Shown here piece after piece: positions 54,497-63,163 of a stretch of 64,000 bases of DNA. The notes under the pieces were generated by a model that was not told where the DNA came from, searched no databases, and was given only the letters and a program-made list of their open reading frames with translations. The DNA lies in the NCBI RefSeq assembly GCF_013409505.1, contig NZ_JACCBN010000001.1, positions 2,294,001-2,358,000 on the forward strand. The letters are read 5' to 3'. A program made the position numbers and the translations under genes. The first letter of the stretch is position 1. The number at the start of each line of letters is the position of its first letter. This stretch comes from Actinomycetospora corticicola. Lineage in GTDB: Bacteria > Actinomycetota > Actinomycetes > Mycobacteriales > Pseudonocardiaceae.

Positions 54497-55663
54497 TCAC
54501 GCGCTGGAATGGTGAGCAGGTGCCGGGCCGGGGTCGTTCCCCACCGGCGCAGCGCTCTCGGCAGCTCCCGGCCGGTCGGGCCGACGCGGCTTGCTCGCGA
54601 GCAGCCCGGAGATCCAGCGGGTGTTCGGGTCGACGTCGAGCAGCAGGGCCTTGACCAGCAGGGTCAGCGGGATGGCGAGGACGGCCCCGAGGGGGCCGAT
54701 GACGAAGGACCAGAAGGTCAGCGAGAGGAACGTCAGCGTCAGGGAGAGGTCGACGGCTTCGCCGACGTACTTGGGCTGGATCACCGATTGGATCACGAAG
54801 TTGATCACGATGTAGACGACGATCACGATGAGCATGAGTTGTGGGCCGCCCTCGAGAAGGGCGAGCAGGGCCGGCGGAGCGAGCCCGATGACGAAGCCGA
54901 CGTTGGGGATGTAGTTGGTGACGAACGCCAGCAGACCCCAGAGCAACGCCAGGGGGACACCGACGGCCCAGAGGAACACCCCGTCGATCGCAGCGACGAT
55001 CAACCCGAAGACGGTGGAGACCAGCAGGTAGCTGCGGGTACCGGCGACGAACCCGCCCAGCGCAGTGACCACCGCGGTCCGCTGGCCACCCGCCTCGGCG
55101 AGCCGACGGGAGAAGTGCGCCGCGTCGAGGCCCATGAACACCACGACGAAGAGGAGGAACACCAGGTTGGAGAAGGTTCCGGCGACACCGATCACCAGGC
55201 TGCTGACCAGCCCCGCGATCTGCCCGAAGGAGACGTGTCCGAGCAGCTCCTGCAGCTGCTCGGGTCCGACCCCGAGGCCGGCCAGCCAGGCCTGCGCGTT
55301 GGTGATCAAGGTGGCGAACCGGCCCTGGTAGGTGGGCAGCAGCGTGCCGAGCCGTGCGATCGAGACGGCGAACATCGCGGCCAGTCCGATGATGATGACG
55401 GCGAGTGTCAGCAGCGTGACCGCGACGGCGAGCCATTGGGGTGCGCCGCGGCGCCGGAGAATCCCGGTGAGCGGGTGCACGCCGATGACCATGACCAGCG
55501 CGAGCAGCACCGGCGCCAGGATCGAGGCGAACTGCTGCAACGCCAGGGTCGTGATGAGCAGCCCGGTGATCCCGAGGACGAGGATCAGGCCCCGGGGCAG
55601 TGCGGCCGCGGGCGTCACCGCCGGCGAGTCGGGCGCGGATGTGGACGAGCCGTCGACGGTCAT
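54497..55663 (-). CDS. AI-2E family transporter (PerM-like permease)
   Basis: A 388-residue membrane protein of the AI-2E/UPF0118 family. Eight or so helices are visible, starting GLILVLGITGLLITTLALQQ, with the periplasmic-loop region HFSRRLAEAGGQRTAVVTAL, then LLWGLLAFVTNYIPNVGFVIG, where the N-Y-I-P-x-[IV]-G motif is diagnostic, and VIQPKYVGEAVDLSLTLTFL near the end. Substrates vary; sodium/proton antiport and signal export have been reported for relatives. The start is ATG 55663. A degenerate form of the local dyad lies 78 bases upstream. Confidence 0.92.
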   Translation of the reverse strand: MTVDGSSTSAPDSPAVTPAAALPRGLILVLGITGLLITTLALQQFASILAPVLLALVMVIGVHPLTGILRRRGAPQWLAVAVTLLTLAVIIIGLAAMFAVSIARLGTLLPTYQGRFATLITNAQAWLAGLGVGPEQLQELLGHVSFGQIAGLVSSLVIGVAGTFSNLVFLLFVVVFMGLDAAHFSRRLAEAGGQRTAVVTALGGFVAGTRSYLLVSTVFGLIVAAIDGVFLWAVGVPLALLWGLLAFVTNYIPNVGFVIGLAPPALLALLEGGPQLMLIVIVVYIVINFVIQSVIQPKYVGEAVDLSLTLTFLSLTFWSFVIGPLGAVLAIPLTLLVKALLLDVDPNTRWISGLLASKPRRPDRPGAAESAAPVGNDPGPAPAHHSSA

Positions 55664-55740
55664 GGTGGGGGTCCTCGTGTCCGGTGGGGCGGCCCAGGGT
55701 CGGTCCCCGTCATCGTCTCGGGCGGGCGCCCTCACCCACC

Positions 55741-55757
55741 TCGTCCCTCACGAATGA
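55741..55757. promoter_or_regulatory. Degenerate dyad TCGTCCC-N3-CGAATGA, copy 3 (AI-2E transporter)
   Basis: Three mismatches from TCATCCG-N3-CGGATGA, but the same length and arm positions. Listed because it falls in the right place for the divergent promoter. Confidence 0.4.
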
Positions 55758-55772
55758 TCCCCGGCGTGCACA

Positions 55773-55795
55773 CGATGTGACGCAATGTCACATCG
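55773..55795. promoter_or_regulatory. 23-bp perfect dyad between the AI-2E gene and the LuxR gene
   Basis: Arms CGATGTGAC and GTCACATCG are perfect over nine bases, with GCAAT between. It contains TGTGA and TCACA, as in CRP/GlxR sites, but with seven rather than six bases between them. It lies about 100 bases upstream of both divergent genes. Probably an operator; the binding protein is unknown. Confidence 0.65.
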
Positions 55796-55892
55796 CGACT
55801 TGGCGTTAGGCCAAACGGTGTGCAGCATGGCTCCTTGCGCAGACGTGGACCACGAGCCGGGGGGCTTGAGGTGATCGTTCTTGGGGAGCGTG

Positions 55893-58535
55893 ATGTCGAC
55901 CGTCAGCAGGCCACCGGATGGTCTCTCCTCGGCGACCGCGCTCAAGATTCGCGTTCCCCGGCAACCGCGGGGCACCATCGCGCGCCCCGAGCTGGAGGCG
56001 AAGCTCCACTCACCCGTCGTCAACCCCCCGGATGGACCCTCACCGGTCGTGCTGGTCACGGGGGCGGCGGGCGCCGGTAAGACCACCCTGGTCTCCGGGT
56101 GGGCGGCGCGTCGGCCCCCCGGCGAGGGGATCGCCTGGGTGACGCTCGATGCCGCGGACGACGTGACCACCCTCTGGAACGCGCTCCTCGCCGCGGTCGG
56201 CCGTGCCGGGGTGCATCCACGTCCGGGCTCCATCGCTCAACTCAACGGGCCGCGCCCGGGGGAGGTGGGCAGCTTCGTCGCCGAGATCGCCGAATCGTTG
56301 GCCGAGTGCTCGTGTCCGTTGTGGCTCGTGCTCGACGAGATCGAGCACCTGACCGATCCCGACGCCGTCAGAAGCCTCGAGCTCTTCCTGCGGTGGGTCC
56401 GGGAACCGGTCAGGATCGTGCTGGTCGGGCGCAGCGATCCGCCGATCGCGCTGCACCGGCAGCGGTTGGACGGGCGGCTCGTCGAGGTCCGCGGCCGTGA
56501 CCTGGCCCTGTCCGAGGTGCACGCCGTCGAACTCCTCGCCGACTACGGAATCCGACTCGACGAGGGCGATCTCCGACTGCTGCTGGGGCGGACGGAAGGC
56601 TGGGCCGCCGGGGTCCGGTTGGCCGCCCTCGCCCTGGAGAGCTCGGAGGACCCGCACCGCCATCTCGTCGACTTCGCCGGAGACGATCGAGCGGTGGCCG
56701 ACTTCCTGGTCGGCGAGGTCCTCGCCTCCCAGGCCGAGGACGTTCGGGAGTTCCTGCTCCAGACGTCGATCTGCGACGCGGTGTGCCCGTCGCTCGCGAC
56801 GCAGCTCACGGGCAGGGACGACGCCGGTGCCGTCCTCGACGAGCTCGCCCGCCGCAACGCGCTCACCGTCGAGCTGGGTGGGCACAACGGTTGGTTCCGT
56901 TATCACCTGCTGTTCGGCAGCTACCTGCGCGCCGAGCTCGAACGGCGCTCGCCGAAGGAGAAACGGGAACTCCATCGCGCTGCCGCCGCATGGTTCGAGG
57001 AACACGGCGATCCCGCGCGTGCCCTCGAGCACTCCGAGGCAGCCGGCGACATCACCCGGCTCGTGATTCTCACACGTCGCCACGGACTCGGTGCGCTGCT
57101 GGCGGGCCGGGCCGCGGACCTCGGCAGGATCACGACCGCCGTCCCTCCCGACGGCCACGTCGAACCGGCCGTCGCTCTGCTCGGCTGCGCCGTCGCACTC
57201 GACCGTGGGCAGACCGACGAGGCGGACCGACGGCTCGCCCAGGTCCCAGCCGGCGGTCTCGATCCGGCCGACGATGCCCTCCGCGCCGCCGTGGTGCTCT
57301 GGCGGGCCCGGCTCGCGGGTGACCACGACAAGGAGCTGGCCGCCCTCGAGGACACCGTCGCGGGACGCTCCGGCGACCGCGATCTCGACATGCTCGCGCT
57401 CGCCGAGCGCGGAATGAGCCGGTCCTGGTCGGGCCGGCTCGACGAGGCCGAGAGCGATCTCAACGAGGCCCTTGCCCGGGCGAGAGCAGACGGGCGCGAC
57501 CACCTCGCGCTGCCGTGCCTGGCGCACCTGGCCGCGCTGGCCTCGGCTCGAGGGGACCTGATCGAGGCCGCCCGGCGCGCCGAGGACACGATCTCCTCTG
57601 CGACCTCGCGTGGATGGTCACGCAGCGCCGGATGCTCGTGGGCGTACCTGGCGCGCGGCCTGTCGGCGTACCAGTCTCTCGACGACGATCAGGCTCGCCC
57701 GGACGCGGTCATGGCTCTCGAGCTGACAGAGCACGGAGCCGACCCGACGACCCGGTGGGCCGCAGCCTCCCTGGAACTCGCGACGCGCTTGCTGGTCACC
57801 GACGACCGTCACGCGGTAGCGGCGGAGGCGGGGAAGCTGTGGGCCGAAGGGGGCGCCGCCCACGTGGCGCCTGCGTTCGTCGCCTATGCGGCCCCCGCGC
57901 ATTTCCGGATGTGTATGCAGGTCGGCGAACGCGATCATGCTCGGCGGATCGTCGACATCACCAGGCAACGGCTCGGGGACGTCGGCGAGGTCAGGCTGCT
58001 CGAGGCGAGCCTGGCGGTGACGCGCGGGCGCGGGCAGGAGCGCCGACCACGGTTGCGCGAGGTGCTCGACGGCCGGATCCGGTGTGTCACTCCCACTGCA
58101 CTGGTGTCGGCATGGCTGCTCGAGGCGGTCCTCGCCGACGTCGTCGGCGACCGCGCGGCAGCTCAGAGGTGTGTGGCGGAGGCGCTGACGATCGCCATGC
58201 CGATCCGCGGCCTGCGGAGTTTCGCCGAGGGCGGGCAGCCCGTGCGGGATCTCCTCGCGACCGGCGCCGGTCGCTTCGGGCGCGCGGAGGCGTTCGCCGC
58301 TCAGATTCGTGACGCACTGCACCCGGGCCCGAGTCCGGCGGCGACCCTGCTCACGGTGCGGGAGCGAGAAGTTCTGGCCGAGCTGCCCTCGATGCGGACC
58401 GCGGGCGAGATCGCCGAAGGCATGTTCGTCTCCACGAACACGGTCAAGACACACATGCGCAGCATCTATCACAAGCTCGGCGTGCCCCACCGGCGCGGAG
58501 CGGTCGGCGAAGCGCGCCGGCAGGGACTGATCTGA
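55893..58535 (+). CDS. LuxR-type regulator with N-terminal ATPase (MalT/LAL class)
   Basis: An 880-residue regulator. Near residue 55, VVLVTGAAGAGKTTLVSGWA is the Walker A loop of a STAND-type ATPase; SCPLWLVLDEIEHL is Walker B. A long helical-repeat region (about 350-790, TPR-like) follows. The C-terminal LuxR HTH reads LLTVREREVLAELPSMRTAGEI, then MFVSTNTVKTHMRSIYHKLG. Such proteins bind small inducers and ATP, then activate transcription. ATG 55893 follows GGGGAG. It sits centrally among the units carrying the 17-bp dyad and is a candidate for binding it. Confidence 0.93.
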   Translation: MSTVSRPPDGLSSATALKIRVPRQPRGTIARPELEAKLHSPVVNPPDGPSPVVLVTGAAGAGKTTLVSGWAARRPPGEGIAWVTLDAADDVTTLWNALLAAVGRAGVHPRPGSIAQLNGPRPGEVGSFVAEIAESLAECSCPLWLVLDEIEHLTDPDAVRSLELFLRWVREPVRIVLVGRSDPPIALHRQRLDGRLVEVRGRDLALSEVHAVELLADYGIRLDEGDLRLLLGRTEGWAAGVRLAALALESSEDPHRHLVDFAGDDRAVADFLVGEVLASQAEDVREFLLQTSICDAVCPSLATQLTGRDDAGAVLDELARRNALTVELGGHNGWFRYHLLFGSYLRAELERRSPKEKRELHRAAAAWFEEHGDPARALEHSEAAGDITRLVILTRRHGLGALLAGRAADLGRITTAVPPDGHVEPAVALLGCAVALDRGQTDEADRRLAQVPAGGLDPADDALRAAVVLWRARLAGDHDKELAALEDTVAGRSGDRDLDMLALAERGMSRSWSGRLDEAESDLNEALARARADGRDHLALPCLAHLAALASARGDLIEAARRAEDTISSATSRGWSRSAGCSWAYLARGLSAYQSLDDDQARPDAVMALELTEHGADPTTRWAAASLELATRLLVTDDRHAVAAEAGKLWAEGGAAHVAPAFVAYAAPAHFRMCMQVGERDHARRIVDITRQRLGDVGEVRLLEASLAVTRGRGQERRPRLREVLDGRIRCVTPTALVSAWLLEAVLADVVGDRAAAQRCVAEALTIAMPIRGLRSFAEGGQPVRDLLATGAGRFGRAEAFAAQIRDALHPGPSPAATLLTVREREVLAELPSMRTAGEIAEGMFVSTNTVKTHMRSIYHKLGVPHRRGAVGEARRQGLI

Positions 58536-58545
58536 ACGCGGCTTC

Positions 58546-58562
58546 TCATCCGGTCCGCATGA
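58546..58562. promoter_or_regulatory. TCATCCG-N3-CGCATGA dyad, copy 4 (GAP-family gene)
   Basis: One mismatch to the hdeD copy. It lies just after the luxR stop and 106 bases before the GTG at 58668. Confidence 0.6.
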
Positions 58563-58667
58563 GGTCACCAGGCCGGCGGTGCCGCGAGCATGGCCGCCGA
58601 CCAGTCCGACATCGGGCACCGACCGACTGACGTCTCGGCGTGGTCCGGGTGGAGGTGAGGAGATCTC

Positions 58668-59333
58668 GTGGGCCAGGCCATCGGCGGTTCCCTCCCGCTG
58701 GCCATCGGTGTGGCGTTGAGCCCGGTACCGATGATCGCAGTCGTCCTGGTATTGACCTCCCGCCAGGCGCGGTCCAACTCGCTGGCCTTCGTGATCGGCT
58801 GGCTCACCGGCCTCGCGGTGGTCGGGACGATCGTCCTCACCGTCGCAGGGGAAGCCGACGCGAGTGTCGACGGTTCGCCCGCCGCCTGGGTCAGCTGGGC
58901 CAAGATCGTGCTCGGTGCAGGGCTGCTGCTGATCGCGGTCCGCCGGTTCCGGGGCAGGCCCCGGAACGGCGACGAAGCAGCTCTGCCGCGGTGGATGGCG
59001 ACGGTCGACACGATGAAGCCGGTCGCGGTGTTCGGCCTGGCGGCGGCCAGCCCGAAGAACCTCCTGCTCGCGACGAGCGCGGGCGCGGAGATCGCACAGA
59101 GCGGCATCCCCACCGCACAGCAGGCGGTCGCCTACGCCGTCTTCGCACTGATCGCCTCGATCGGGGTGGGGACCCCCCTGGCCATCTACTACGCGATGGG
59201 GCGGCGGTCGCAGGTGCTGTTGGCCTCGCTCAAGAGCTGGCTGGGCCACCACAACGCCGTCATCGTGTCCGTGCTCTGTCTGGTCCTCGCCACCAAGCTC
59301 ATCGGCGAAGCCATCGGTGCTCTGACGAGCTGA
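58668..59333 (+). CDS. GAP family (Sap/DUF2910-like) membrane protein
   Basis: A 221-residue protein with six predicted helices (GGSLPLAIGVALSPVPMIAV, LAFVIGWLTGLAVVGTIVL, AWVSWAKIVLGAGLLLIAV, then AVFGLAAASPKNLLLATSAG, a long helix AVAYAVFALIASIGVGTPLA, and the end IVSVLCLVLATKLIGEAI). The internally repeated PxP / SPKN helices are typical of GAP (glycolipid-addressing) and LysE-like proteins. GTG 58668 is preceded by GGAGGTGAGGAG. The substrate is unknown. Confidence 0.85.
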   Translation: MGQAIGGSLPLAIGVALSPVPMIAVVLVLTSRQARSNSLAFVIGWLTGLAVVGTIVLTVAGEADASVDGSPAAWVSWAKIVLGAGLLLIAVRRFRGRPRNGDEAALPRWMATVDTMKPVAVFGLAAASPKNLLLATSAGAEIAQSGIPTAQQAVAYAVFALIASIGVGTPLAIYYAMGRRSQVLLASLKSWLGHHNAVIVSVLCLVLATKLIGEAIGALTS

Positions 59334-59335
59334 CC

Positions 59336-59352
59336 TCATCCGCGACAGGTGA
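59336..59352. promoter_or_regulatory. TCATCCG-N3-CAGGTGA dyad, copy 5 (alkylsulfatase gene)
   Basis: The left arm is perfect; the right arm has two mismatches. It lies immediately after the GAP-gene stop and 97 bases before the GTG at 59449. Confidence 0.5.
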
Positions 59353-59448
59353 TGCCGGCCGATCCCGTAGCGCAACAACCTTGTGGCACCCGAGCCGTCG
59401 GCGCGATGAGCGCGGATCGGCCATCCTCATGAACCTGGAGACCCGGAC

Positions 59449-61251
59449 GTGACCGAGCTCGACGACGCCAACGACAGCGACTTCGCCGACGCGGACCGGG
59501 GCTTCCTCGGGACGCTGGACGACCCCGTCGTCACCGCGGCCGACGGACACGTGGTCTGGGACTGTTCCAAGTTCGACTTCATCACCGGCGACGCCCCCGA
59601 CACGGCGAACCCGAGCCTGTGGCGCCAGGGCAAGCTCACCGCCAAGCACGGTCTCTACGAGCTGACCGAGGGCGTCTACCAGGTGCGTGGCCTCGACCTC
59701 TCCAACATCTCCCTCGTCGAGACCGACACCGGGGTCATCGTCATCGACGCCCTCACCTCCAACGAGACCGCAGCAGCGGCCCTGGCGCTGTACCGCAAGC
59801 ACCGCGGCGACCGACCGGTGAAGGCGCTCATCATCACGCACTCACACGTCGACCACTACGGCGGCACCGCCGGCCTCGTCGACGCCGACACCCCGATCTA
59901 CGCCCCCGCCGGCTTCCTCGAGCACGCGGTGTCGGAGAACATCTACGCCGGCCCGGCGATGGGTCGTCGGGCCAACTACATCTACGCCGCGGGCCTCCCG
60001 GCCGAGCCGGCCGGCCAGATCGGCGTCGGGCTGGGCATCAGCATCTCCAACGGCACGATCTCGCTGCACGCCCCGACCATTGACGTCACCCACACCGGCC
60101 AGGAAGCCCTCATCGACGGCGTCCGGGTCGTCTTCCAGGTCACCCCGGGCACCGAGGCCCCCGCCGAGATGAACTTCTTCTTCCCCGATCATCGCGCGCT
60201 CTGCATGGCGGAGAACGCCACTCACACCCTCCACCAGATCCTGACCCTCCGCGGGGCCGAAGTACGGGACGCCCGCGCCTGGTCGCGATACCTCGGGGAG
60301 GCGCTGCGTCTGTTCGGCGCCGACACCGACGTGGTGTTCGCCTCCCACCACTGGCCCACGTGGGGAACAGACCGGATCACCACCTACCTCCGCCAGCAGC
60401 GCGACATCTACGCCTACATGCACGACCAGACCCTGCGGCGCATGAATCAGGGGCAGATCGGCACCGAGATCGCCGAAGAGTTCACCCTTCCCCCGGCGCT
60501 CGAGCGGGTCTGGAACGTCCGCGGCTACTACGGGTCGTTCAGCCACAACGTGAAAGGCATCTACCAGCGCTATCTCGGCTGGTACGACGGCAACCCGGCC
60601 CACCTGTGGTCGTATCCGCCGGAGCAGGAGGCGACCCGCTACGTCGAGTTCATGGGCGGCGCGGAACAGGTCCTGGAGAAAGCACGCAAGTCGCTCGCCG
60701 ACGGCGACCTGCGCTGGACCGCCACCGTCACCAGCCACGTCGTGTTCGCCGACCCGGACAACACCGAGGGCCGCGAGCTGCTCGCCGCCGCCCTGGAGAA
60801 GCTCGGCCACGGCGCTGAGAACGCGCTGTGGCGCAACATCTATCTACGAGGCGCCCAGGAGCTGCGCGACCCGCCCGCCGTGCGGGCCCCCGAGTTCGCG
60901 TCGCGCGAGGTCCTGGCCGCCCTCACGGTGGAGCAGATGTTCAACTCGCTCGGCGCCCGGATCGACGGTCCCCGCGCAGCGGAGGCCCAGGTCTGCATCG
61001 ACTGGGTCTTCACCGACCTCGGACGCACCTACCGCACCGAGCTCTCCCACGGCGCGCTCATCCACGACGACGCCGGCTACGGAAGCAGCGAGCCAGGCCT
61101 GACGATCACACTGACCAAATCGCAGCTGATCACCGTCATCAGCACCGGCACACTCGACTCGCTGCCATTCGAAGGCGACCCCGGTGTCGTGAAGACACTC
61201 CTGAGCCTGCTCGACAGCGTCGATCATCAGTTCCCGCTCGTCCTGCCCTGA
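59449..61251 (+). CDS. Alkyl/aryl-sulfatase of the metallo-beta-lactamase fold (SdsA1-like)
   Basis: A 600-residue enzyme hydrolysing primary alkyl sulfates. The N-terminus (FLGTLDDPVVTAADGHVVWD) and the binuclear zinc motif THSHVDHYGG (His131, His133, Asp135, His136) are typical. GTEAPAEMNFFFPDHRALCM supplies further ligands and VFASHHWPTWG the last His region. A helical dimerisation domain (YYGSFSHNVKGIYQRYLGWY, GNPAHLW) and an SCP2-like C-terminal domain follow. No signal peptide is present, so it appears cytoplasmic, unlike secreted SdsA1. The GTG at 59449 fits the family start. Confidence 0.93.
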   Translation: MTELDDANDSDFADADRGFLGTLDDPVVTAADGHVVWDCSKFDFITGDAPDTANPSLWRQGKLTAKHGLYELTEGVYQVRGLDLSNISLVETDTGVIVIDALTSNETAAAALALYRKHRGDRPVKALIITHSHVDHYGGTAGLVDADTPIYAPAGFLEHAVSENIYAGPAMGRRANYIYAAGLPAEPAGQIGVGLGISISNGTISLHAPTIDVTHTGQEALIDGVRVVFQVTPGTEAPAEMNFFFPDHRALCMAENATHTLHQILTLRGAEVRDARAWSRYLGEALRLFGADTDVVFASHHWPTWGTDRITTYLRQQRDIYAYMHDQTLRRMNQGQIGTEIAEEFTLPPALERVWNVRGYYGSFSHNVKGIYQRYLGWYDGNPAHLWSYPPEQEATRYVEFMGGAEQVLEKARKSLADGDLRWTATVTSHVVFADPDNTEGRELLAAALEKLGHGAENALWRNIYLRGAQELRDPPAVRAPEFASREVLAALTVEQMFNSLGARIDGPRAAEAQVCIDWVFTDLGRTYRTELSHGALIHDDAGYGSSEPGLTITLTKSQLITVISTGTLDSLPFEGDPGVVKTLLSLLDSVDHQFPLVLP

Positions 61252-61394
61252 CAGGTGCCGGGCCCCGGCGGAACGACGGAGCCGCGCAGCGCGAACGGCC
61301 ATCGGTCGGTGGCTCGTCCACGACGAACGCTGCGCCACGCCCCCGGTGCCGTGTCGCCTCGATTCCGATGCCGGAGACACGAAAGGAACGAGAC

Positions 61395-61478
61395 ATGAGC
61401 GAGCTCGCGACCCCGCAAACGTCCCGTCACGGGGCGATGTCATCGGCCGCGGCCGCGGCCGACGGTCGTCGGTCATGA
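61395..61478 (+). CDS. Very short leader-like ORF before lapA
   Basis: A 27-residue ORF, MSELATPQTSRHG then Ala-rich to the end, with GAAAGGAA at 61381-61388 upstream. Its stop overlaps the LapA ATG (ATGA). It may be a coupling leader or the surviving start of a lost gene. Composition is unhelpful at this length. Confidence 0.35.
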   Translation: MSELATPQTSRHGAMSSAAAAADGRRS

Positions 61479-61795
61479 ATGGCCGACCCGCCCCGATGAA
61501 CCGGTCGATCGAAGCAGAACCCCGGGAGAGCAGCCGAATCGCCGGCGGCGGAACGAACCGTGTGCTCTCCCTGGTGGGGACACACTGGTTACCGCTACTC
61601 CTGGCCGTCGTCGTGGCGTTCTTCATCGGGCAGAACCGCGACCGAATCTCGATCCACCTGTTCTGGATTCAGCTGCAGGCGCCCCTGTGGTGCGTCCTGG
61701 CGATCACCGGACTCGTCGGGGCACTGATCGCGACACTCGTCGCAGCCCAGCGGGCCTGGCGACGTCGCACGGCGCGATCAGCACCCAGGAGTTAG
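61475..61795 (+). CDS. LapA family two-helix membrane protein
   Basis: A 106-residue protein. After a polar 35-residue lead come helix 1 (HWLPLLLAVVVAFFIGQNRD), the short loop with ISIHLFWIQLQAPLW, and helix 2 (CVLAITGLVGALIATLVAAQ), ending in a basic tail. The N.....I.F...Q...PL pattern between two helices is the LapA (YciS/DUF1049) signature; LapA proteins act in envelope biogenesis. ATG 61475 overlaps the tiny ORF upstream; ATG 61496 is an alternative. Confidence 0.8.
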   Translation: MNGRPAPMNRSIEAEPRESSRIAGGGTNRVLSLVGTHWLPLLLAVVVAFFIGQNRDRISIHLFWIQLQAPLWCVLAITGLVGALIATLVAAQRAWRRRTARSAPRS

Positions 61796-61971
61796 ACGGC
61801 CTTCCCTCGGCCTTCAGGCCCGCGCACATCTCACTCGTTTCGGAGGAGGTCGGCCCGTCGACGGTACTGCCATCGTCGTCGCGGACAGGGCGAGCGAGGT
61901 ACGAGGGAAACGCCGCCGTGGTCCTGAGCTCAGAGATTCGTGACCTGACCATGACGAGAGGCGCTCAACGG

Positions 61972-62979
61972 ATGACACCACGTCGTACCGCCCGGTCGCT
62001 GGCCTGCCTGCTCATCGTGCTCGCCGCGACGGCGTGCTCTTCGGCCGCCACACCAGCCGCGGCGCCGGCTGAGTCGGATGTCGTGCAGACCGTGGCCGCA
62101 CAGGTCGACCCGAGTGCCGTCACCATCCTGACCGACGGCGGCAACGGTAGCGGCGTGGTGTTCGACGCGGACGGACTGATCGTGACGAACGAGCACGTGG
62201 TTCGCGGACGCACCGACGTCGAGGTCGCGTTCGTCGACGGGCAGCGCGTGGCGGGAACGGTGCGCGCGACCGACCCGGTCACCGACATCGCACTGGTTCA
62301 GGCGCAACGGCGAGGTCTACCGGCCGCTCGCTTCGAGCCGGCGCCGCCGGTGGTCGGGAGCCTGGCGATCGTGATCGGCAGTCCCCTGGGCTTCGAGAAC
62401 AGCGTCACCGCGGGAGTCATCTCGGGGCTGCACCGAGAGGTCCCCGGCAGTGCCGCATACGGCCAGTCACTCGTCGATCTCATCCAGACCGACGCCGCGA
62501 TCAGCCCAGGCAACAGCGGGGGCGCGCTGGTCAACCCGGCCGGCGCGGTCACCGGTATCAGCCTGGCCTACATCCCGCCGCAGTCCGGGGCGGTATCCAT
62601 CGGGTTCGCCATTCCCGCAGCCACCGTGCTCGACGTCGTCGACCAGTTGCAGCGCACCGGCCGCGCCACCCATGCCTTCGCCGGGCTCGCGCCGGCGGCC
62701 ATCACCCAGCAGATGGTCGATCGGCTCGGACTGCCCGACACCAACGGCGTGATCACCGCCGGGGTCGTGCCCGGAGGCCCGGCCGCCAGGGCCGGGATCC
62801 GCGCCGGCGACATCATCCGCAGCGTGAACGGCACCCCCGTCACGACACCGGAGAGCTTCCAGGCGGCACTCCGGACGCGACAGCCGGGCGAGTCGGCGAC
62901 CCTGGGCATTCGAGGGATCGACGGACAAGAACGCAACGTCACCATCACCCTCACCGACCGACCCGCTGTCAGCGGCTGA
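61972..62979 (+). CDS. HtrA-like trypsin-fold serine protease lipoprotein with PDZ domain
   Basis: A 335-residue lipoprotein. The signal RSLACLLIVLAATAC has its lipobox Cys at 22. The S1C protease domain (about 40-225) has the catalytic triad His75 (VTNEHVVRG), Asp105 (DPVTDIALV) and Ser182 (SPGNSGGALV). A PDZ domain (about 245-330) follows: GVITAGVVPGGPAARAGIRA, GDIIRSVNG. It probably degrades misfolded proteins outside the membrane. ATG 61972 follows GAGAGG at 61956-61961; ATG 61951 is the alternative. The 155-base gap from lapA implies its own promoter. Confidence 0.93.
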   Translation: MTPRRTARSLACLLIVLAATACSSAATPAAAPAESDVVQTVAAQVDPSAVTILTDGGNGSGVVFDADGLIVTNEHVVRGRTDVEVAFVDGQRVAGTVRATDPVTDIALVQAQRRGLPAARFEPAPPVVGSLAIVIGSPLGFENSVTAGVISGLHREVPGSAAYGQSLVDLIQTDAAISPGNSGGALVNPAGAVTGISLAYIPPQSGAVSIGFAIPAATVLDVVDQLQRTGRATHAFAGLAPAAITQQMVDRLGLPDTNGVITAGVVPGGPAARAGIRAGDIIRSVNGTPVTTPESFQAALRTRQPGESATLGIRGIDGQERNVTITLTDRPAVSG

Positions 62980-63163
62980 GCACTCGAGTCACCGAAGCAC
63001 CCGACCCGGGAACACCCAGGCCCGTTCGCCCGATCAGCACGTGCCGCTTCCCCGGAGCAGCGAGCCTGCGCGCCTGTTGCTCCGCCATGCCCGGTCCCGG
63101 ACCGCCGCGCCCCTGATCCCGACTCGAGTCGAACCGCCGACCACCGACAACACGGAGGACAAC

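Noticed and set aside
63120-63131. Palindrome CGACTCGAGTCG upstream of terC as another operator
   Set aside because: Twelve bases of this composition occur often in GC-rich DNA, and no second copy was found in the block.
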